DNA from: Blautia caecimuris
GTDB lineage: Bacteria > Bacillota > Clostridia > Lachnospirales > Lachnospiraceae
NCBI RefSeq assembly: GCF_024622975.1
Contig: NZ_JANJZT010000002.1
Coordinates: forward strand, 124,001-188,000
Direction: 5' to 3'
Length of the DNA stretch: 64,000 bases
Position numbers and translations under genes: made by a program. Positions 50,944 to 61,590 of the stretch are shown here, piece by piece; position 1 is the stretch's first letter; every line of letters starts with the position of its first letter. The notes below the pieces were generated by a model. It ran no database searches. It was not told the origin of the DNA and saw only the letters and a program-made list of their open reading frames with translations.

Positions 50944-52620
50944 TTATTTCTGGATCTTCGGTACCTCAAGGATCGCTCCGCGGTTTCCGGAGGTTACCAT
51001 AGACGCATATCTTGCCAGATATCCTGTGGTTACTTTTGGTTCTCTGGGCTGCCATCTCTCTTTTCTTGCCTGCATTTCCTCATCGGAAACCTTTACTTCC
51101 AGTTTCAGTGCCGGAATATCAATACTGATGATATCTCCTTCTTCGATCAGAGCAATAGGTCCTCCTACTGCCGCTTCCGGAGAAACATGTCCGATGGAGG
51201 CTCCTCTGGATGCGCCGCTGAACCTTCCGTCCGTAATAAGAGCCACTGAAGAGCCAAGTCCCATGCCTGCAATTGCGGAAGTAGGATTCAGCATTTCTCT
51301 CATTCCCGGTCCGCCTTTCGGGCCTTCGTAACGGATTACAACTACGTCTCCCGGTACAATTTTTCCGCCCTTGATGGCGTCAATGGCATCCTCTTCACAG
51401 TCAAACACTCTGGCCGGTCCTTCATGAACCATCATCTCTTCCACAACCGCAGAACGTTTTACCACTCCTCCGTCAGGAGCAAGGTTTCCTTTCAGGACTG
51501 CAAGTCCTCCTGTCTGGCTGTATGGATTGTCAATGGGGCGTATTACCTCAGGATTCAGGTTTACACAGTTTTTAATGTTTTCTCCCACAGTCTTTCCTGT
51601 GACAGTCATACACTCTGTATGAAGAAGTCCTTTTTTATCCAGCTCGTTCATAACTGCATAAACGCCGCCTGCTGCGTTTAAATCTTCCATATAAGTAGGT
51701 CCTGCCGGAGCAAGGTGACAGAGGTTTGGAGTTTTTTCACTGATGCTGTTCGCAAAGCTGATATCAAAATCCATGCCGATCTCATGGGCAATAGCCGGAA
51801 GATGAAGCATGCTGTTTGTGGAACAGCCAAGAGCCATATCCACAGTCAGAGCGTTGAGAATGGCTTCCTCTGTCATAATATCTCTTGGGCGGATATTTCT
51901 TCTGTACATTTCCATAACCTGCATTCCTGCATGTTTGGCAAGACGGATCCTTTCAGAATAAACGGCCGGGATCGTTCCGTTTCCGCCAAGCCCCATACCC
52001 AGAACCTCTGTAAGACAGTTCATGGAGTTTGCAGTATACATACCGGAACAGGATCCGCAGGTAGGGCAGGTTTTGTTTTCGTATTCTGTCAGCTCATCCT
52101 CAGAAATATTTCCTGCCGCATAAGCGCCCACTGCTTCAAACATACTGGAAAGACTGGTTTTGTGTCCGTGGATACGTCCTGCAAGCATAGGACCTCCGCT
52201 TACAAATACCGTTGGCACATTGATCCTGGCAGCTGCCATCAGAAGGCCCGGAACATTCTTGTCACAGTTCGGAACCATCACCAGGGCATCAAACTGATGA
52301 GCCATTGCCATTGCCTCAGTGGAATCCGCGATCAGATCTCTTGTAACAAGAGAATATTTCATTCCTGTATGTCCCATGGCAATGCCGTCGCAGACTGCAA
52401 TGGCCGGGAATACAACAGGGGTTCCGCCAGCCATGGCAACTCCCTGTTTTACTGCATCCACTATTTTGTCAAGATTCATATGTCCGGGAACAATTTCATT
52501 GTAAGAGCTTACAATTCCTACCATGGGACGTTCCATTTCTTCCTTTGTAAATCCAAGAGCATTAAACAGGGACCTGTGCGGAGCCTGCTGTGAACCTTTT
52601 TTTACTGCATCACTTCTCAT
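50944..52620 (-). CDS. ilvD: Dihydroxy-acid dehydratase
   Basis: Iron-sulfur dehydratase of branched-chain amino acid synthesis; 558 residues. Cluster cysteines are in PNCDKNVPG (about 118) and [18 protein letters not shown] (about 185-202). The conserved [20 protein letters not shown] block is near 467. Anaerobic organisms keep it active without special protection. It lies between leuB (143 bases upstream) and ilvB (138 bases downstream). Confidence 0.97.
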   Translation of the reverse strand: MRSDAVKKGSQQAPHRSLFNALGFTKEEMERPMVGIVSSYNEIVPGHMNLDKIVDAVKQGVAMAGGTPVVFPAIAVCDGIAMGHTGMKYSLVTRDLIADSTEAMAMAHQFDALVMVPNCDKNVPGLLMAAARINVPTVFVSGGPMLAGRIHGHKTSLSSMFEAVGAYAAGNISEDELTEYENKTCPTCGSCSGMYTANSMNCLTEVLGMGLGGNGTIPAVYSERIRLAKHAGMQVMEMYRRNIRPRDIMTEEAILNALTVDMALGCSTNSMLHLPAIAHEIGMDFDISFANSISEKTPNLCHLAPAGPTYMEDLNAAGGVYAVMNELDKKGLLHTECMTVTGKTVGENIKNCVNLNPEVIRPIDNPYSQTGGLAVLKGNLAPDGGVVKRSAVVEEMMVHEGPARVFDCEEDAIDAIKGGKIVPGDVVVIRYEGPKGGPGMREMLNPTSAIAGMGLGSSVALITDGRFSGASRGASIGHVSPEAAVGGPIALIEEGDIISIDIPALKLEVKVSDEEMQARKERWQPREPKVTTGYLARYASMVTSGNRGAILEVPKIQK

Positions 52621-52763
52621 GTGTATGTTCTCCCTTCTATGTCGTAAGACAGATCAGCCCCACTGATTTTTTCTGTAAGATAAAATCCGGTAATTGCAGC
52701 TGATCTTTTCTGTAAATTCAGTATCCGGCAAATAATTCCTGATTCTGTTCCGGTTTCTTTCTG

Positions 52764-53846
52764 TTACACCGCTGCCGCGATCAGATCACCCATCTCAGCG
52801 GTTCCTACTGGTCTGCAGCCCTCTGACATAATGTCACCTGTCCGGTAGCCTTCTGTAAGGACCTTCTGAACAGCCGCCTCCACTGCATCTGCTTCTCTGT
52901 CAAGATCAAGTGAGTAGCGGAGCATCATTGCCGCTGACAAAATAGTTGCAATAGGATTTGCCTTATTTTGTCCTGCAATATCCGGCGCAGAGCCGTGACT
53001 GGGCTCATAAAGACCAAATTTTGTATCATTCAGACTTGCCGAAGAAAGCATTCCGATAGAGCCTGTTACCATGCTCGCCTCATCAGAAAGAATATCGCCA
53101 AACATATTCTCTGTAAGGATCACATCAAACTGTCCCGGATTGTGAACAAGCTGCATGGCGCAGTTGTCAACCAGCATATGCTCCAGAGTTACCTCCGGGT
53201 AGTCCTTTGCCACTTCTTCCACAACCTTTCTCCAGAGCCGGGAAGAGTCCAGCACATTGGCCTTATCTACGCTTGTCACCTTTTTCTTTCTCTTCATGGC
53301 AATGTCAAAGGCCTTTACTGCAATACGGCGGATTTCATTTTCGTTATAGGAAAGTGTATCAACGGCTGTTTTTATCCCATTTTCCTCAACTGTTTTTCTT
53401 TCCCCGAAATAAAGACCTCCGGTAAGCTCCCTGACAATAATCATATCAAAGCCTTCTCCAATGACCTCTTCTTTCAGGGGGCAGGCTGCCTTCAGTTCCT
53501 GATAAAGATACGCCGGACGAAGATTAGCAAAAAGATTCAAAGCCTTGCGGATTGCCAGAAGCCCTGCCTCCGGGCGTCTGGACGGTTCCAGTTTGTACCA
53601 GGGAGAAGTCTTTGCATCCCCTCCAATGGAACCCATCAGAACTGCATCAGAAGCCTTTGCAGTTTCTACTGCTTCTTCTGTCAGCGGAACTCCGTGTACG
53701 TCAATAGAAGCGCCTCCTAATAAAACCTCCGAGTAAATAAACTTATGACCATATTTGCTGCAGACAGCGTCCAGAACCTTTCTGGCCTCCCTTACAATTT
53801 CCGGTCCAATCCCGTCGCCGGGAATCAAAGCAATTTTATATTCCAT
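52764..53846 (-). CDS. leuB: 3-isopropylmalate dehydrogenase
   Basis: NAD-dependent oxidative decarboxylase of leucine synthesis; 360 residues. [14 protein letters not shown] start, [66 protein letters not shown] and [13 protein letters not shown] are all family signatures. First gene of the operon behind a strong promoter. leuA, leuC and leuD are not in the window. Confidence 0.97.
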   Translation of the reverse strand: MEYKIALIPGDGIGPEIVREARKVLDAVCSKYGHKFIYSEVLLGGASIDVHGVPLTEEAVETAKASDAVLMGSIGGDAKTSPWYKLEPSRRPEAGLLAIRKALNLFANLRPAYLYQELKAACPLKEEVIGEGFDMIIVRELTGGLYFGERKTVEENGIKTAVDTLSYNENEIRRIAVKAFDIAMKRKKKVTSVDKANVLDSSRLWRKVVEEVAKDYPEVTLEHMLVDNCAMQLVHNPGQFDVILTENMFGDILSDEASMVTGSIGMLSSASLNDTKFGLYEPSHGSAPDIAGQNKANPIATILSAAMMLRYSLDLDREADAVEAAVQKVLTEGYRTGDIMSEGCRPVGTAEMGDLIAAAV

Positions 53847-53911
53847 TTTCTTATTTCCTTTTTCCGCAGGAAACCACCCTGCAGATCCCTTTCCTTTTTT
53901 GGATTGTTACT

Positions 53912-53940
53912 ATAATAACGCACTTTGCGGAAGATTTCAA
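53912..53940 (-). promoter_or_regulatory. Promoter of the leuB-ilvD-ilvB-serC-serA operon
   Basis: Minus-strand TTGAAA (53935-53940), exactly 17 bp, TATTAT (53912-53917). The leader to leuB is about 60 bases and contains a small GCAGG-N7-CCTGC hairpin but no T-box or leader-peptide attenuator that I can recognise. Confidence 0.75.
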
Positions 53941-54044
53941 CCTGTTAAAGCGAAAAAGTTCCATGTAAATACTGTCTAAATGTATGTCATTCTGGCTATA
54001 ACTGTTAAAACTTCTTTTTTTAAGCAATTTTCCCCAAAAAATAA

Positions 54045-54062
54045 GCACCGGTCACCCGGTGC
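54045..54062 (-). terminator. Terminator of yajC (bidirectional)
   Basis: Perfect 7-bp GCACCGG-TCAC-CCGGTGC hairpin with TTATTTTTT on the minus strand and CTATTTTT on the plus strand. Confidence 0.85.
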
Positions 54063-54072
54063 CTATTTTTCG

Positions 54073-54372
54073 TTATGCAGTTGCCTGCTCAGCTTTCTCT
54101 ACTTCTGCAATTGCCTGTTTTCTCATAGGAATACGGCAGTTTTTGTTGTTTCCAAACTCTACAATAACGTCTTCTTCTGTCATGTCAATAACAACACCGT
54201 AGAAACCGCTTGTTGTTACAACGCTGTCGCCTACTTCCATACTGTTCAGCATAGCCTGAAGTCTTTTCTGCTCTTTTTTCTGAGGGCGGATCATCAGGAA
54301 ATACATAATTCCAAAGATGATTACCATCCATATGATCATCATGCCCATACTTGCAGCTCCGCTTGCTTCCAT
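54073..54372 (-). CDS. yajC: Preprotein translocase subunit YajC
   Basis: Small Sec accessory protein, 99 residues. One membrane helix (about 6-28, MMIIWMVIIFGIMYFLMIRPQKKEQK) then a cytoplasmic domain with GDSVVTTSGFYGVVIDMTEEDVIVEF. It follows tgt in the common tgt-yajC order. A TATAAT at 54424-54429 may give it a separate promoter. Confidence 0.95.
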   Translation of the reverse strand: MEASGAASMGMMIIWMVIIFGIMYFLMIRPQKKEQKRLQAMLNSMEVGDSVVTTSGFYGVVIDMTEEDVIVEFGNNKNCRIPMRKQAIAEVEKAEQATA

Positions 54373-54509
54373 TTTGTTTCCTCCTGTTTCCTGACTGTCT
54401 TACCTGCTTCCCTGTCCGGAAGCATTATAACACATCATACACAAAAATAAGAATTTCTTCAAGTGTTTTTGTTGCTTTTTTTCTATTTCTGTATTTTATT
54501 TATACAGCT

Positions 54510-55646
54510 TTATTCTCCTCTGAGGAAGCCTTCCAGACGCATTTTCTTATATTCTGCAAATCTTCCCTCGTCAAGGGCTTCTCTGATCTCCTCCATCATG
54601 TGATTATAAAAATACAGATTGTGAAGAACGCAGAGACGCATTCCCAGCATCTCCTTTGCTTTCAGAAGATGACGGATATAGGCTCTGCTGTAATGGCGGC
54701 AGGCCGGACACTGGCATCCCTCTTCTATCGGTCTTGTATCCAATTCATATTTTGCATTGAACATATTCATTTTTCCATGATTGGTGTACACATGGCCATG
54801 ACGTCCGTTTCGGCTTGGGTATACGCAGTCAAAGAAGTCCACGCCTCTGTCCACTCCTTCAATAATATTGGCAGGCGTTCCCACTCCCATCAGATAGGTA
54901 GGTTTGTTCTGAGGCAGATACGGAACCACTGCATCCAGGATCCGATACATTTCTTCATGAGTTTCTCCTACTGCAAGTCCCCCTACCGCATAGCCGTCCA
55001 GATCCATTTTTGCGATTTCTTTTGCATGTTCAATACGGATATCTTCATAAATAGCTCCCTGATTGATACCAAAAAGAAGCTGATTCTTATTGATGGTATC
55101 CGGAAGACTGTTCAGCCTTGCCATTTCTTTTTTACATCTGGCAAGCCAGCGGGTAGTCCTCTCTACAGATTTCTGCACATAATCTCTGTCTGCAACACTG
55201 CTTGGACATTCGTCAAAAGCCATGGCAATGGTGGATGCAAGATTGGACTGGATCTGCATACTTTCCTCCGGACCCATAAAGATTTTATGTCCGTCAATAT
55301 GAGACTGGAAGTGAACGCCCTCCTCCTTGATCTTGCGAAGCTTGGCAAGGGAAAACACCTGGAATCCGCCGGAATCTGTCAGGATCGGTTTGTCCCATAC
55401 CATAAACTTGTGAAGCCCGCCAAGCTGTTTTACCACTTTATCGCCAGGGCGCACATGAAGATGATAGGTATTGGAAAGCTCTACCTGAGTCCCAATCTCA
55501 TGAAGATCCATGGTGGACACTGCGCCTTTGATTGCGCCGATGGTTCCTACATTCATAAATACAGGGGTCTGTATTGTGCCGTGGACCGTATGAAACTCTG
55601 CCCTTTTTGCACGCCCCTCTGTTTTCAGCAACTTATATTCTGCCAT
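54510..55646 (-). CDS. tgt: tRNA-guanine transglycosylase
   Basis: Swaps guanine 34 for preQ1 in tRNAs for Asp, Asn, His and Tyr. 378 residues. DSGGFQVFSL (about 91-100) has the catalytic Asp, the second Asp is in the FFDCVYPSRNGRHG region (about 265-278), and the zinc ligands are in CQCPACRHYSRAYIRHL with a later His. Own promoter upstream. Works before QueH in the same pathway; queH is elsewhere in this window. Confidence 0.97.
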   Translation of the reverse strand: MAEYKLLKTEGRAKRAEFHTVHGTIQTPVFMNVGTIGAIKGAVSTMDLHEIGTQVELSNTYHLHVRPGDKVVKQLGGLHKFMVWDKPILTDSGGFQVFSLAKLRKIKEEGVHFQSHIDGHKIFMGPEESMQIQSNLASTIAMAFDECPSSVADRDYVQKSVERTTRWLARCKKEMARLNSLPDTINKNQLLFGINQGAIYEDIRIEHAKEIAKMDLDGYAVGGLAVGETHEEMYRILDAVVPYLPQNKPTYLMGVGTPANIIEGVDRGVDFFDCVYPSRNGRHGHVYTNHGKMNMFNAKYELDTRPIEEGCQCPACRHYSRAYIRHLLKAKEMLGMRLCVLHNLYFYNHMMEEIREALDEGRFAEYKKMRLEGFLRGE

Positions 55647-55689
55647 AGTTCTGCTTCCTCTTTCTGCGGTAATATTTTAACTGTTTTTC

Positions 55690-55718
55690 AGTATAACTTG
55701 TATTGCATAAAATGTAAA
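55690..55718 (-). promoter_or_regulatory. Promoter of tgt-yajC
   Basis: Minus-strand TTTACA (55713-55718), 17 bp, TATACT (55690-55695), about 45 bases before the tgt start codon. Confidence 0.7.
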
Positions 55719-55871
55719 GTATACAGCCAGAGGAAATCCTGCGGTTTACGCAGAAACAGATCGTGTCATTCGCACAGCCCTTCCTGTATTTGCAAAATAA
55801 AATCAGATCATTTTTATCTGTTTTTCAGAATCGCACTCCTGTTTACCCTTACAAATTGTGAAAGTTATACA

Positions 55872-55900
55872 TTGTCATTTTAAAAACTTTGTCGTATAAT
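55872..55900 (+). promoter_or_regulatory. Promoter of the acyl-CoA dehydratase activase gene
   Basis: TTGTCA (55872-55877), 17-bp spacer, TATAAT (55895-55900). Nothing else is clear in the divergent region between tgt and this gene. Confidence 0.8.
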
Positions 55901-55995
55901 GTTACGGAATCTTTATCTTATTGTTTACTTATAATAAGAAAGAATATTTGACAGATCTACAACAGATACGACACGAGGAGGCTGACTCACATTTT

Positions 55996-58900
55996 ATGAA
56001 TACATATACATTAGGAATTGATATCGGATCTACCACCGTAAAGATTGCGATTCTTGATGAAAATCAAACCCTGCTGTTTGCCGATTATCAGAGACATTTT
56101 GCAAACATTCAGGAAACTCTGGCCGATCTTCTCCAGAAAGCACATGATAAGCTTGGCGAATGTACCCTTCATCCGGTGATCACCGGTTCCGGAGGTCTTA
56201 CTCTTGCCAATCATCTGGAGATCCCGTTCGTCCAGGAAGTGATCGCTGTTTCCTCCTCCCTGCAGACAATGGCGCCGCAGACAGACGTTGCCATTGAGCT
56301 TGGCGGTGAGGATGCCAAGATCATTTATTTCGAGGGCGGAAACATCGAACAGCGTATGAACGGAATCTGTGCCGGAGGTACCGGTTCTTTTATTGACCAG
56401 ATGGCATCCCTTCTTCAGACAGATGCTCCGGGACTGAACGAATACGCAAAAAACTATAAAGCCCTTTATCCTATCGCGGCCCGCTGCGGTGTTTTTGCCA
56501 AAACAGACATCCAGCCTCTGATCAACGAGGGCGCTACAAAAGAGGATCTTTCTGCCTCTATTTTTCAGGCAGTTGTCAACCAGACTATTTCCGGCCTTGC
56601 CTGCGGTAAGCCAATCCGGGGACATGTTGCGTTTCTGGGTGGTCCTCTGCACTTTTTATCAGAGCTGAAAGCTGCCTTTATCCGTACTCTGAAGCTGGAT
56701 GAGGAGCACACCATTGTTCCGGAAAATTCTCATCTTTTTGCGGCCATTGGCTCTGCCCTCAATGCAAAGGAAGAAGTGGCAGTTTCTCTTACGGACTTAA
56801 AAGACCGGCTCCGACATTCCATTAAGCTTGATTTTGAAGTAGAACGCATGGAGCCTCTTTTTTCTTCAGAGGAGGATTACAGAGAATTTACAGAACGCCA
56901 GAGTTCTTACAAGGTTTCCACCGGCGAGCTTTCCACCTACAGCGGAAACTGTTATCTCGGCATTGATGCAGGAAGCACCACCACGAAAACTGCCCTTGTA
57001 GGCGAAGACGGAAGCCTTCTTTATTCCTTTTACAGCAGCAACAACGGAAGTCCTCTGAATACGGCCATCCGCTCTATTCAGGAGATTTACTCCCGTCTGC
57101 CAAAGGACGCTCACATTGCCTATGCCTGTTCCACAGGATACGGAGAAGCTCTGATCAAGGCTGCGCTTCTTCTTGACGAGGGAGAGGTAGAAACCGTTTC
57201 CCATTATTATGCTGCTGCATTTTTTGATCCGGAGGTAGACTGTATCCTTGATATCGGCGGTCAGGATATGAAATGCATTAAGATCAAAAATCAGACCGTG
57301 GACAGTGTGCAGCTTAACGAAGCCTGCTCCTCCGGGTGCGGTTCCTTTATTGAAACCTTTGCAAAGTCTCTGAACTACAGTGTGCAGGATTTTGCAAAAG
57401 CGGCTCTTTATGCAGAACATCCCATTGATCTCGGAACAAGATGTACGGTATTTATGAACTCCAAGGTGAAACAGGCTCAGAAAGAAGGAGCAGAGGTTTC
57501 TGATATTTCTGCCGGACTTGCCTATTCCGTTATCAAAAATGCGCTTTACAAAGTAATCAAGGTTTCCGACGCCTCTGAGCTCGGAAAGCACATTGTGGTA
57601 CAGGGCGGAACCTTTTATAATGACGCAGTTCTCAGAAGCTTTGAAAAAATCGCCGACTGCCATGCAATCCGTCCGGATATTGCAGGGATCATGGGAGCGT
57701 TCGGCGCGGCTCTGATCGCCAGGGAGCGTTACGAAGAAGGCAAAGAAACTACTATGCTCCCTATTGAAAAGATCAATTCCCTGAAATATACAACCTCCAT
57801 GGCAAACTGCAGAGGCTGCACCAATAACTGCCGGCTGACTATCAACAAATTCAGCGGAGGACGCCAGTTTGTCAGCGGGAACCGATGCGAGCGCGGAATT
57901 GGCAAGGAAAAGAACAAAGAACATATTCCGAACCTTTACGAATACAAATATAAAAGAATTTTTTCCTATGAGCCACTCTCTGCAGACAAGGCAGTCCGGG
58001 GCAGGGTAGGAATCCCCCGTGTTCTTAATATGTTTGAGAACTATCCCTTCTGGTTTACCTTTTTTACAAAGCTGAATTATGAAGTAGTTCTTTCACCTAC
58101 GTCCACCAGAAAAATTTATGAGCTTGGAATTGAATCCATTCCCAGTGAATCCGAATGTTATCCGGCAAAAATGGCCCACGGGCATGTAAGCTGGCTTTTG
58201 AAAAAGGGCATAAAATTCATTTTCTATCCCTGCATTCCCTATGAGCGCAACGAGTTCCCGGATGCAGTAAACCATTACAACTGCCCTATTGTCACTTCCT
58301 ATGCGGAAAACATCAAAAACAATGTGGACGAGCTTCATGATCCGGAAATTGATTTCCGTAATCCTTTTCTTGCCTTTACCTCAGAAGCGGTGCTTACTGA
58401 CCGCCTTGTAGAAGTTTTTAAAGATCTGCCGGCTCAGGAAGTAAAAGCTGCTGCTCACGCTGCCTGGGAAGAACTGGCCGCTGCCCGCAGAGATATTGAG
58501 AAAAAGGGTGAAGAAACTCTGGAATACCTGAAAGAAACAGGGCGCAGGGGCATTGTCCTGGCAGGCCGTCCTTACCATATTGACCCGGAAATCCATCACG
58601 GTATCCCGGATCTTATTAACAGCTACGGACTTGCTGTTCTCACAGAGGATTCCATTTCCCATCTGGCAGACATTGAGCGTCCGATCCGCGTCAATGACCA
58701 GTGGATGTATCATTCCCGGCTTTATGCTGCCGCAAGCTTTGTAAAAACAAGGGAGGATCTTGACCTGATCCAGCTGAATTCCTTTGGCTGCGGCCTGGAT
58801 GCCGTTACAACCGATGAGGTGTATGAAATCCTGGACGGAAGCGGCAAGATCTACACCTGTCTGAAAATTGACGAGGTAAACAATCTCGGCGCAGCCCGTA

Positions 58901-60225
58901 TCCGTATCCGTTCTCTTCTGGCAGCCATCCGCGCCAAAGAAAAGCAGAACAGGAAACGGAATATCCAGTCCTCTGCCATTCAAAAAGTTGTTTTTACAAA
59001 AGAAATGAAAAAGGATTACACCATCCTCTGCCCGCAGATGTCGCCTTTCCATTTCAGTATTCTCCAGGCGGCCTTTAATTCCTGCGGATACAATCTGGAG
59101 GTTCTGCCAAACGACAACAAAGGCGCTGTGGATGTGGGACTGAAATATGTAAACAATGACGCCTGCTATCCTTCGCTGATCGTTGTAGGACAGATCATGG
59201 ATGCGCTTTTATCCGGCAAATATGATCTGGATAAAACAGCGGTTATTATGACCCAGACAGGAGGCGGATGCCGGGCTTCCAACTATATCGGATTTATCCG
59301 CCGTGCGCTGAAAAAAGCCGATATGGAGCAGGTTCCTGTAATCTCTTTAAACCTCAGCGGTCTGGAAAGCAATCCTGGCTTTAAGCTGACTCTCCCTCTG
59401 GTGAAAAAAATATGCTATGGAGCTGTGTTCGGAGATCTTCTTATGAAATGTGTTTACCGCATGCGTCCTTATGAACAGGAAAAAGGAATTGTCAACCGGA
59501 AACACAAAATATGGGAACAGCGGGTGATCTCTTTCCTTCAGGGAGGAAGCATCAGCCACAGCCAGTTCAAAAAAATGTGCCGTGATCTTGTTCACGAGTT
59601 TGATATGATCCCGGTTACCGGAGAACGCAGACCCCGGGTAGGAATCGTAGGAGAGATCCTGGTAAAATTCCTTCCTGCTGCAAACAATCATCTGGCTGAG
59701 CTTCTGGAAGCAGAAGGCGCCGAGGCAGTGTGCCCTGACCTGATCGACTTTATCAGCTACTGTTTCTTTAACCAGAATTTCAAGTCCGATTACCTTGGAT
59801 TTAAAAAATCAAAGGCAACAGTTGCAAACTGGGGAATCAAAGGAATTGACTGGCTCCGCAAAGCCGCGGACGAAGCTCTGGAACAGAGCCGCCATTTTTC
59901 CTCTTCTGCGGATATCCGCCAGCTTGCGGAAATGGCTTCTCCTATTGTCTCTCCGGGAAATCAGACCGGAGAAGGCTGGTTCCTTACCGGCGAAATGCTG
60001 GAGCTGATCAACGGCGGCGTACCGAACATCGTGTGTATTCAGCCCTTTGGCTGCCTGCCAAACCACATTGTAGGCAAGGGCGTGATCAAGGAGATCCGCC
60101 GCAGGCATCCGGAAGCAAATATTGTTGCTATTGACTACGACCCGGGCGCCAGCGAGGTAAATCAGCTGAACCGAATCAAGCTTATGCTTTCCACTGCTGT
60201 AAAAAACATGGAAAAAGATGCGTAG
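55996..60225 (+). CDS. Acyl-CoA dehydratase activase (two BadF/BcrA-type ATPase domains plus DUF2229)
   Basis: A 1409-residue protein. Two ASKHA ATPase domains in tandem: first [11 protein letters not shown] (6-16) with [12 protein letters not shown] (about 124), second [11 protein letters not shown] (about 322) with [13 protein letters not shown] (about 444); the cysteines hold a [4Fe-4S] cluster between subunits. A CRGCTNNC cysteine patch follows (about 605), then DUF2229 (about 660-880, with [13 protein letters not shown]) and a dehydratase-like C-terminal region. Relatives use ATP to push an electron into 2-hydroxyacyl-CoA dehydratases. No dehydratase genes are adjacent, so the partner is unknown; such giant proteins are common in Clostridia. 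Start at 55996; GAGGAGG is 14 bases away, longer than usual. Confidence 0.88.
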   Translation: MNTYTLGIDIGSTTVKIAILDENQTLLFADYQRHFANIQETLADLLQKAHDKLGECTLHPVITGSGGLTLANHLEIPFVQEVIAVSSSLQTMAPQTDVAIELGGEDAKIIYFEGGNIEQRMNGICAGGTGSFIDQMASLLQTDAPGLNEYAKNYKALYPIAARCGVFAKTDIQPLINEGATKEDLSASIFQAVVNQTISGLACGKPIRGHVAFLGGPLHFLSELKAAFIRTLKLDEEHTIVPENSHLFAAIGSALNAKEEVAVSLTDLKDRLRHSIKLDFEVERMEPLFSSEEDYREFTERQSSYKVSTGELSTYSGNCYLGIDAGSTTTKTALVGEDGSLLYSFYSSNNGSPLNTAIRSIQEIYSRLPKDAHIAYACSTGYGEALIKAALLLDEGEVETVSHYYAAAFFDPEVDCILDIGGQDMKCIKIKNQTVDSVQLNEACSSGCGSFIETFAKSLNYSVQDFAKAALYAEHPIDLGTRCTVFMNSKVKQAQKEGAEVSDISAGLAYSVIKNALYKVIKVSDASELGKHIVVQGGTFYNDAVLRSFEKIADCHAIRPDIAGIMGAFGAALIARERYEEGKETTMLPIEKINSLKYTTSMANCRGCTNNCRLTINKFSGGRQFVSGNRCERGIGKEKNKEHIPNLYEYKYKRIFSYEPLSADKAVRGRVGIPRVLNMFENYPFWFTFFTKLNYEVVLSPTSTRKIYELGIESIPSESECYPAKMAHGHVSWLLKKGIKFIFYPCIPYERNEFPDAVNHYNCPIVTSYAENIKNNVDELHDPEIDFRNPFLAFTSEAVLTDRLVEVFKDLPAQEVKAAAHAAWEELAAARRDIEKKGEETLEYLKETGRRGIVLAGRPYHIDPEIHHGIPDLINSYGLAVLTEDSISHLADIERPIRVNDQWMYHSRLYAAASFVKTREDLDLIQLNSFGCGLDAVTTDEVYEILDGSGKIYTCLKIDEVNNLGAARIRIRSLLAAIRAKEKQNRKRNIQSSAIQKVVFTKEMKKDYTILCPQMSPFHFSILQAAFNSCGYNLEVLPNDNKGAVDVGLKYVNNDACYPSLIVVGQIMDALLSGKYDLDKTAVIMTQTGGGCRASNYIGFIRRALKKADMEQVPVISLNLSGLESNPGFKLTLPLVKKICYGAVFGDLLMKCVYRMRPYEQEKGIVNRKHKIWEQRVISFLQGGSISHSQFKKMCRDLVHEFDMIPVTGERRPRVGIVGEILVKFLPAANNHLAELLEAEGAEAVCPDLIDFISYCFFNQNFKSDYLGFKKSKATVANWGIKGIDWLRKAADEALEQSRHFSSSADIRQLAEMASPIVSPGNQTGEGWFLTGEMLELINGGVPNIVCIQPFGCLPNHIVGKGVIKEIRRRHPEANIVAIDYDPGASEVNQLNRIKLMLSTAVKNMEKDA

Positions 60226-60280
60226 TAAGCAACCTGAAGCACTCTGTATTTTATATTTTTGAATAACGGAATCCATATAT

Positions 60281-60332
60281 AAAAAGAGGATCTTTCACCG
60301 GACAGATATACCAGTTGAAAATCCTCTTTTTT
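60281..60332. terminator. Bidirectional terminator between activase and patB
   Basis: AAAAAGAGGAT-CTTTCA and TGAAA-ATCCTCTTTTTT form a long stem with T-runs in both directions between convergent genes. Confidence 0.85.
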
Positions 60333-60350
60333 ATTTTTGTCTCAGATCTT

Positions 60351-61526
60351 TTATTTTATCTCTGAATAAACTGCAGCCATTCTCTCATAAGCTTCTTTCA
60401 GCATTGCCCTTGGACTTGCTATATTCAGACGGATAAAGCCTCTGCCCTCGTTTCCGAAAACACTTCCCATATAAACAGAAACATTGGCTTTTTCCAGAAA
60501 CCATTTTTCCAGCTCTTCCTCTGTAATTCCAAGCTTCTCATAACTGATCCAGAGAAGATATGTTCCCTGTCTTTCAAGAATCTCAAATTCCGGAAAATGT
60601 TCTGCAAAAAACTCACGTGTAAATGTTTCATTTTCATTTACATAAGCAAGCATCTGCCGGTACCATTCTTCACATTCCATATATCCGTGTTCTACAGCTG
60701 CCACTGCAAAAATAGTGGGATTATGCATACCAATACGGTCAATGGTCTGAGCAATGCGGCTTCTGATCTCCTCATCAGGAACAATCATATAAGAAACGAT
60801 CACTCCCGGAACATTAAAGGTCTTTGTCAGGGATGTGGCAACGATCAGCCTCTCTCTCACTGTCTCAGATAAGGTAAGAGCCGTTGTAAAAGTAACTCCC
60901 TCTGCAACAATATCACCGTGGATCTCATCTACAAATAAAAGAAGATCATGCTTTTTGCAGAACGCTCCCACTTCTTCCAGTTCTTCTCTTGTCCACACCC
61001 GTCCTACCGGATTGTGAGGACTGCAGAGAATAAACATTTTTGTTTTATCTGTCACAACCGATTCCAGATGCTCAAAGTCGATCTTATAACTTCCGTTTTC
61101 CAGTATCAGCGGGCTTTCCACTACTTTACGGTGATTCTTTACAACAGCCTGATACAGAGGCCCATAGGCAGGCGTATTGATGATCACTTCGTCCATTTCT
61201 TCTGTAAATGTTTCCACACAGATGCTGGAAGAAACATTGATGCGCGGGCAAAATACGATTTCTTCTCTGGCAACCTCAGCCTGGTGCTTCTGCTTCATCC
61301 ACTGCCGGATATTTTCGTAGAACCTGTCGCTTAAATCCGTATAGCCGAAAATACCTTTGTCAAGAATGTCCTGAAAAGCGTCAATGATCTGTTTTGGAGA
61401 CCGGAAATCCATATCCGCAACGCCAAGGTGCAGCATTCCTTCTTTCTGATATTTTTTGTCCATGGTATCCCATTTTCCACAATTAGTATTTCTTCTTTCA
61501 TTCCATTCATCAAAATTAATTTTCAT
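60351..61526 (-). CDS. patB: PatB/MalY-type PLP C-S lyase or aminotransferase
   Basis: Class I/II PLP enzyme, 391 residues. Start NFDEWNERRNTNCGKWD, then LGVADMDFRSPKQI, ILCSPHNPVGRVWTREEL, FVDEIHGDIV and the PLP lysine in TSLTKTFNVPG (about 230) identify the MalY/PatB subgroup, which splits cystathionine or cysteine to ammonia, pyruvate and a thiol. Release of an aminoacrylate intermediate would fit the RidA gene in the same operon. Last of the three genes. Confidence 0.92.
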   Translation of the reverse strand: MKINFDEWNERRNTNCGKWDTMDKKYQKEGMLHLGVADMDFRSPKQIIDAFQDILDKGIFGYTDLSDRFYENIRQWMKQKHQAEVAREEIVFCPRINVSSSICVETFTEEMDEVIINTPAYGPLYQAVVKNHRKVVESPLILENGSYKIDFEHLESVVTDKTKMFILCSPHNPVGRVWTREELEEVGAFCKKHDLLLFVDEIHGDIVAEGVTFTTALTLSETVRERLIVATSLTKTFNVPGVIVSYMIVPDEEIRSRIAQTIDRIGMHNPTIFAVAAVEHGYMECEEWYRQMLAYVNENETFTREFFAEHFPEFEILERQGTYLLWISYEKLGITEEELEKWFLEKANVSVYMGSVFGNEGRGFIRLNIASPRAMLKEAYERMAAVYSEIK

Positions 61527-61590
61527 ATTCTTTGTCCTTTCCGGGCCCGCATTCTCTTATCCTATTCAGTCGTGTCTGTCACACGATTTT

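Noticed and set aside
53847-53911. T-box or leader-peptide attenuator before leuB
   Set aside because: The leader is only about 60 bases, without the T-box sequence, a terminator or runs of Leu/Ile/Val codons.
54351-55883. Plus-strand open frame of 510 codons
   Set aside because: Antisense of tgt and yajC, both certain genes.
56866-57924. Minus-strand open frame of 352 codons
   Set aside because: Lies within the acyl-CoA dehydratase activase and has no ribosome binding site.
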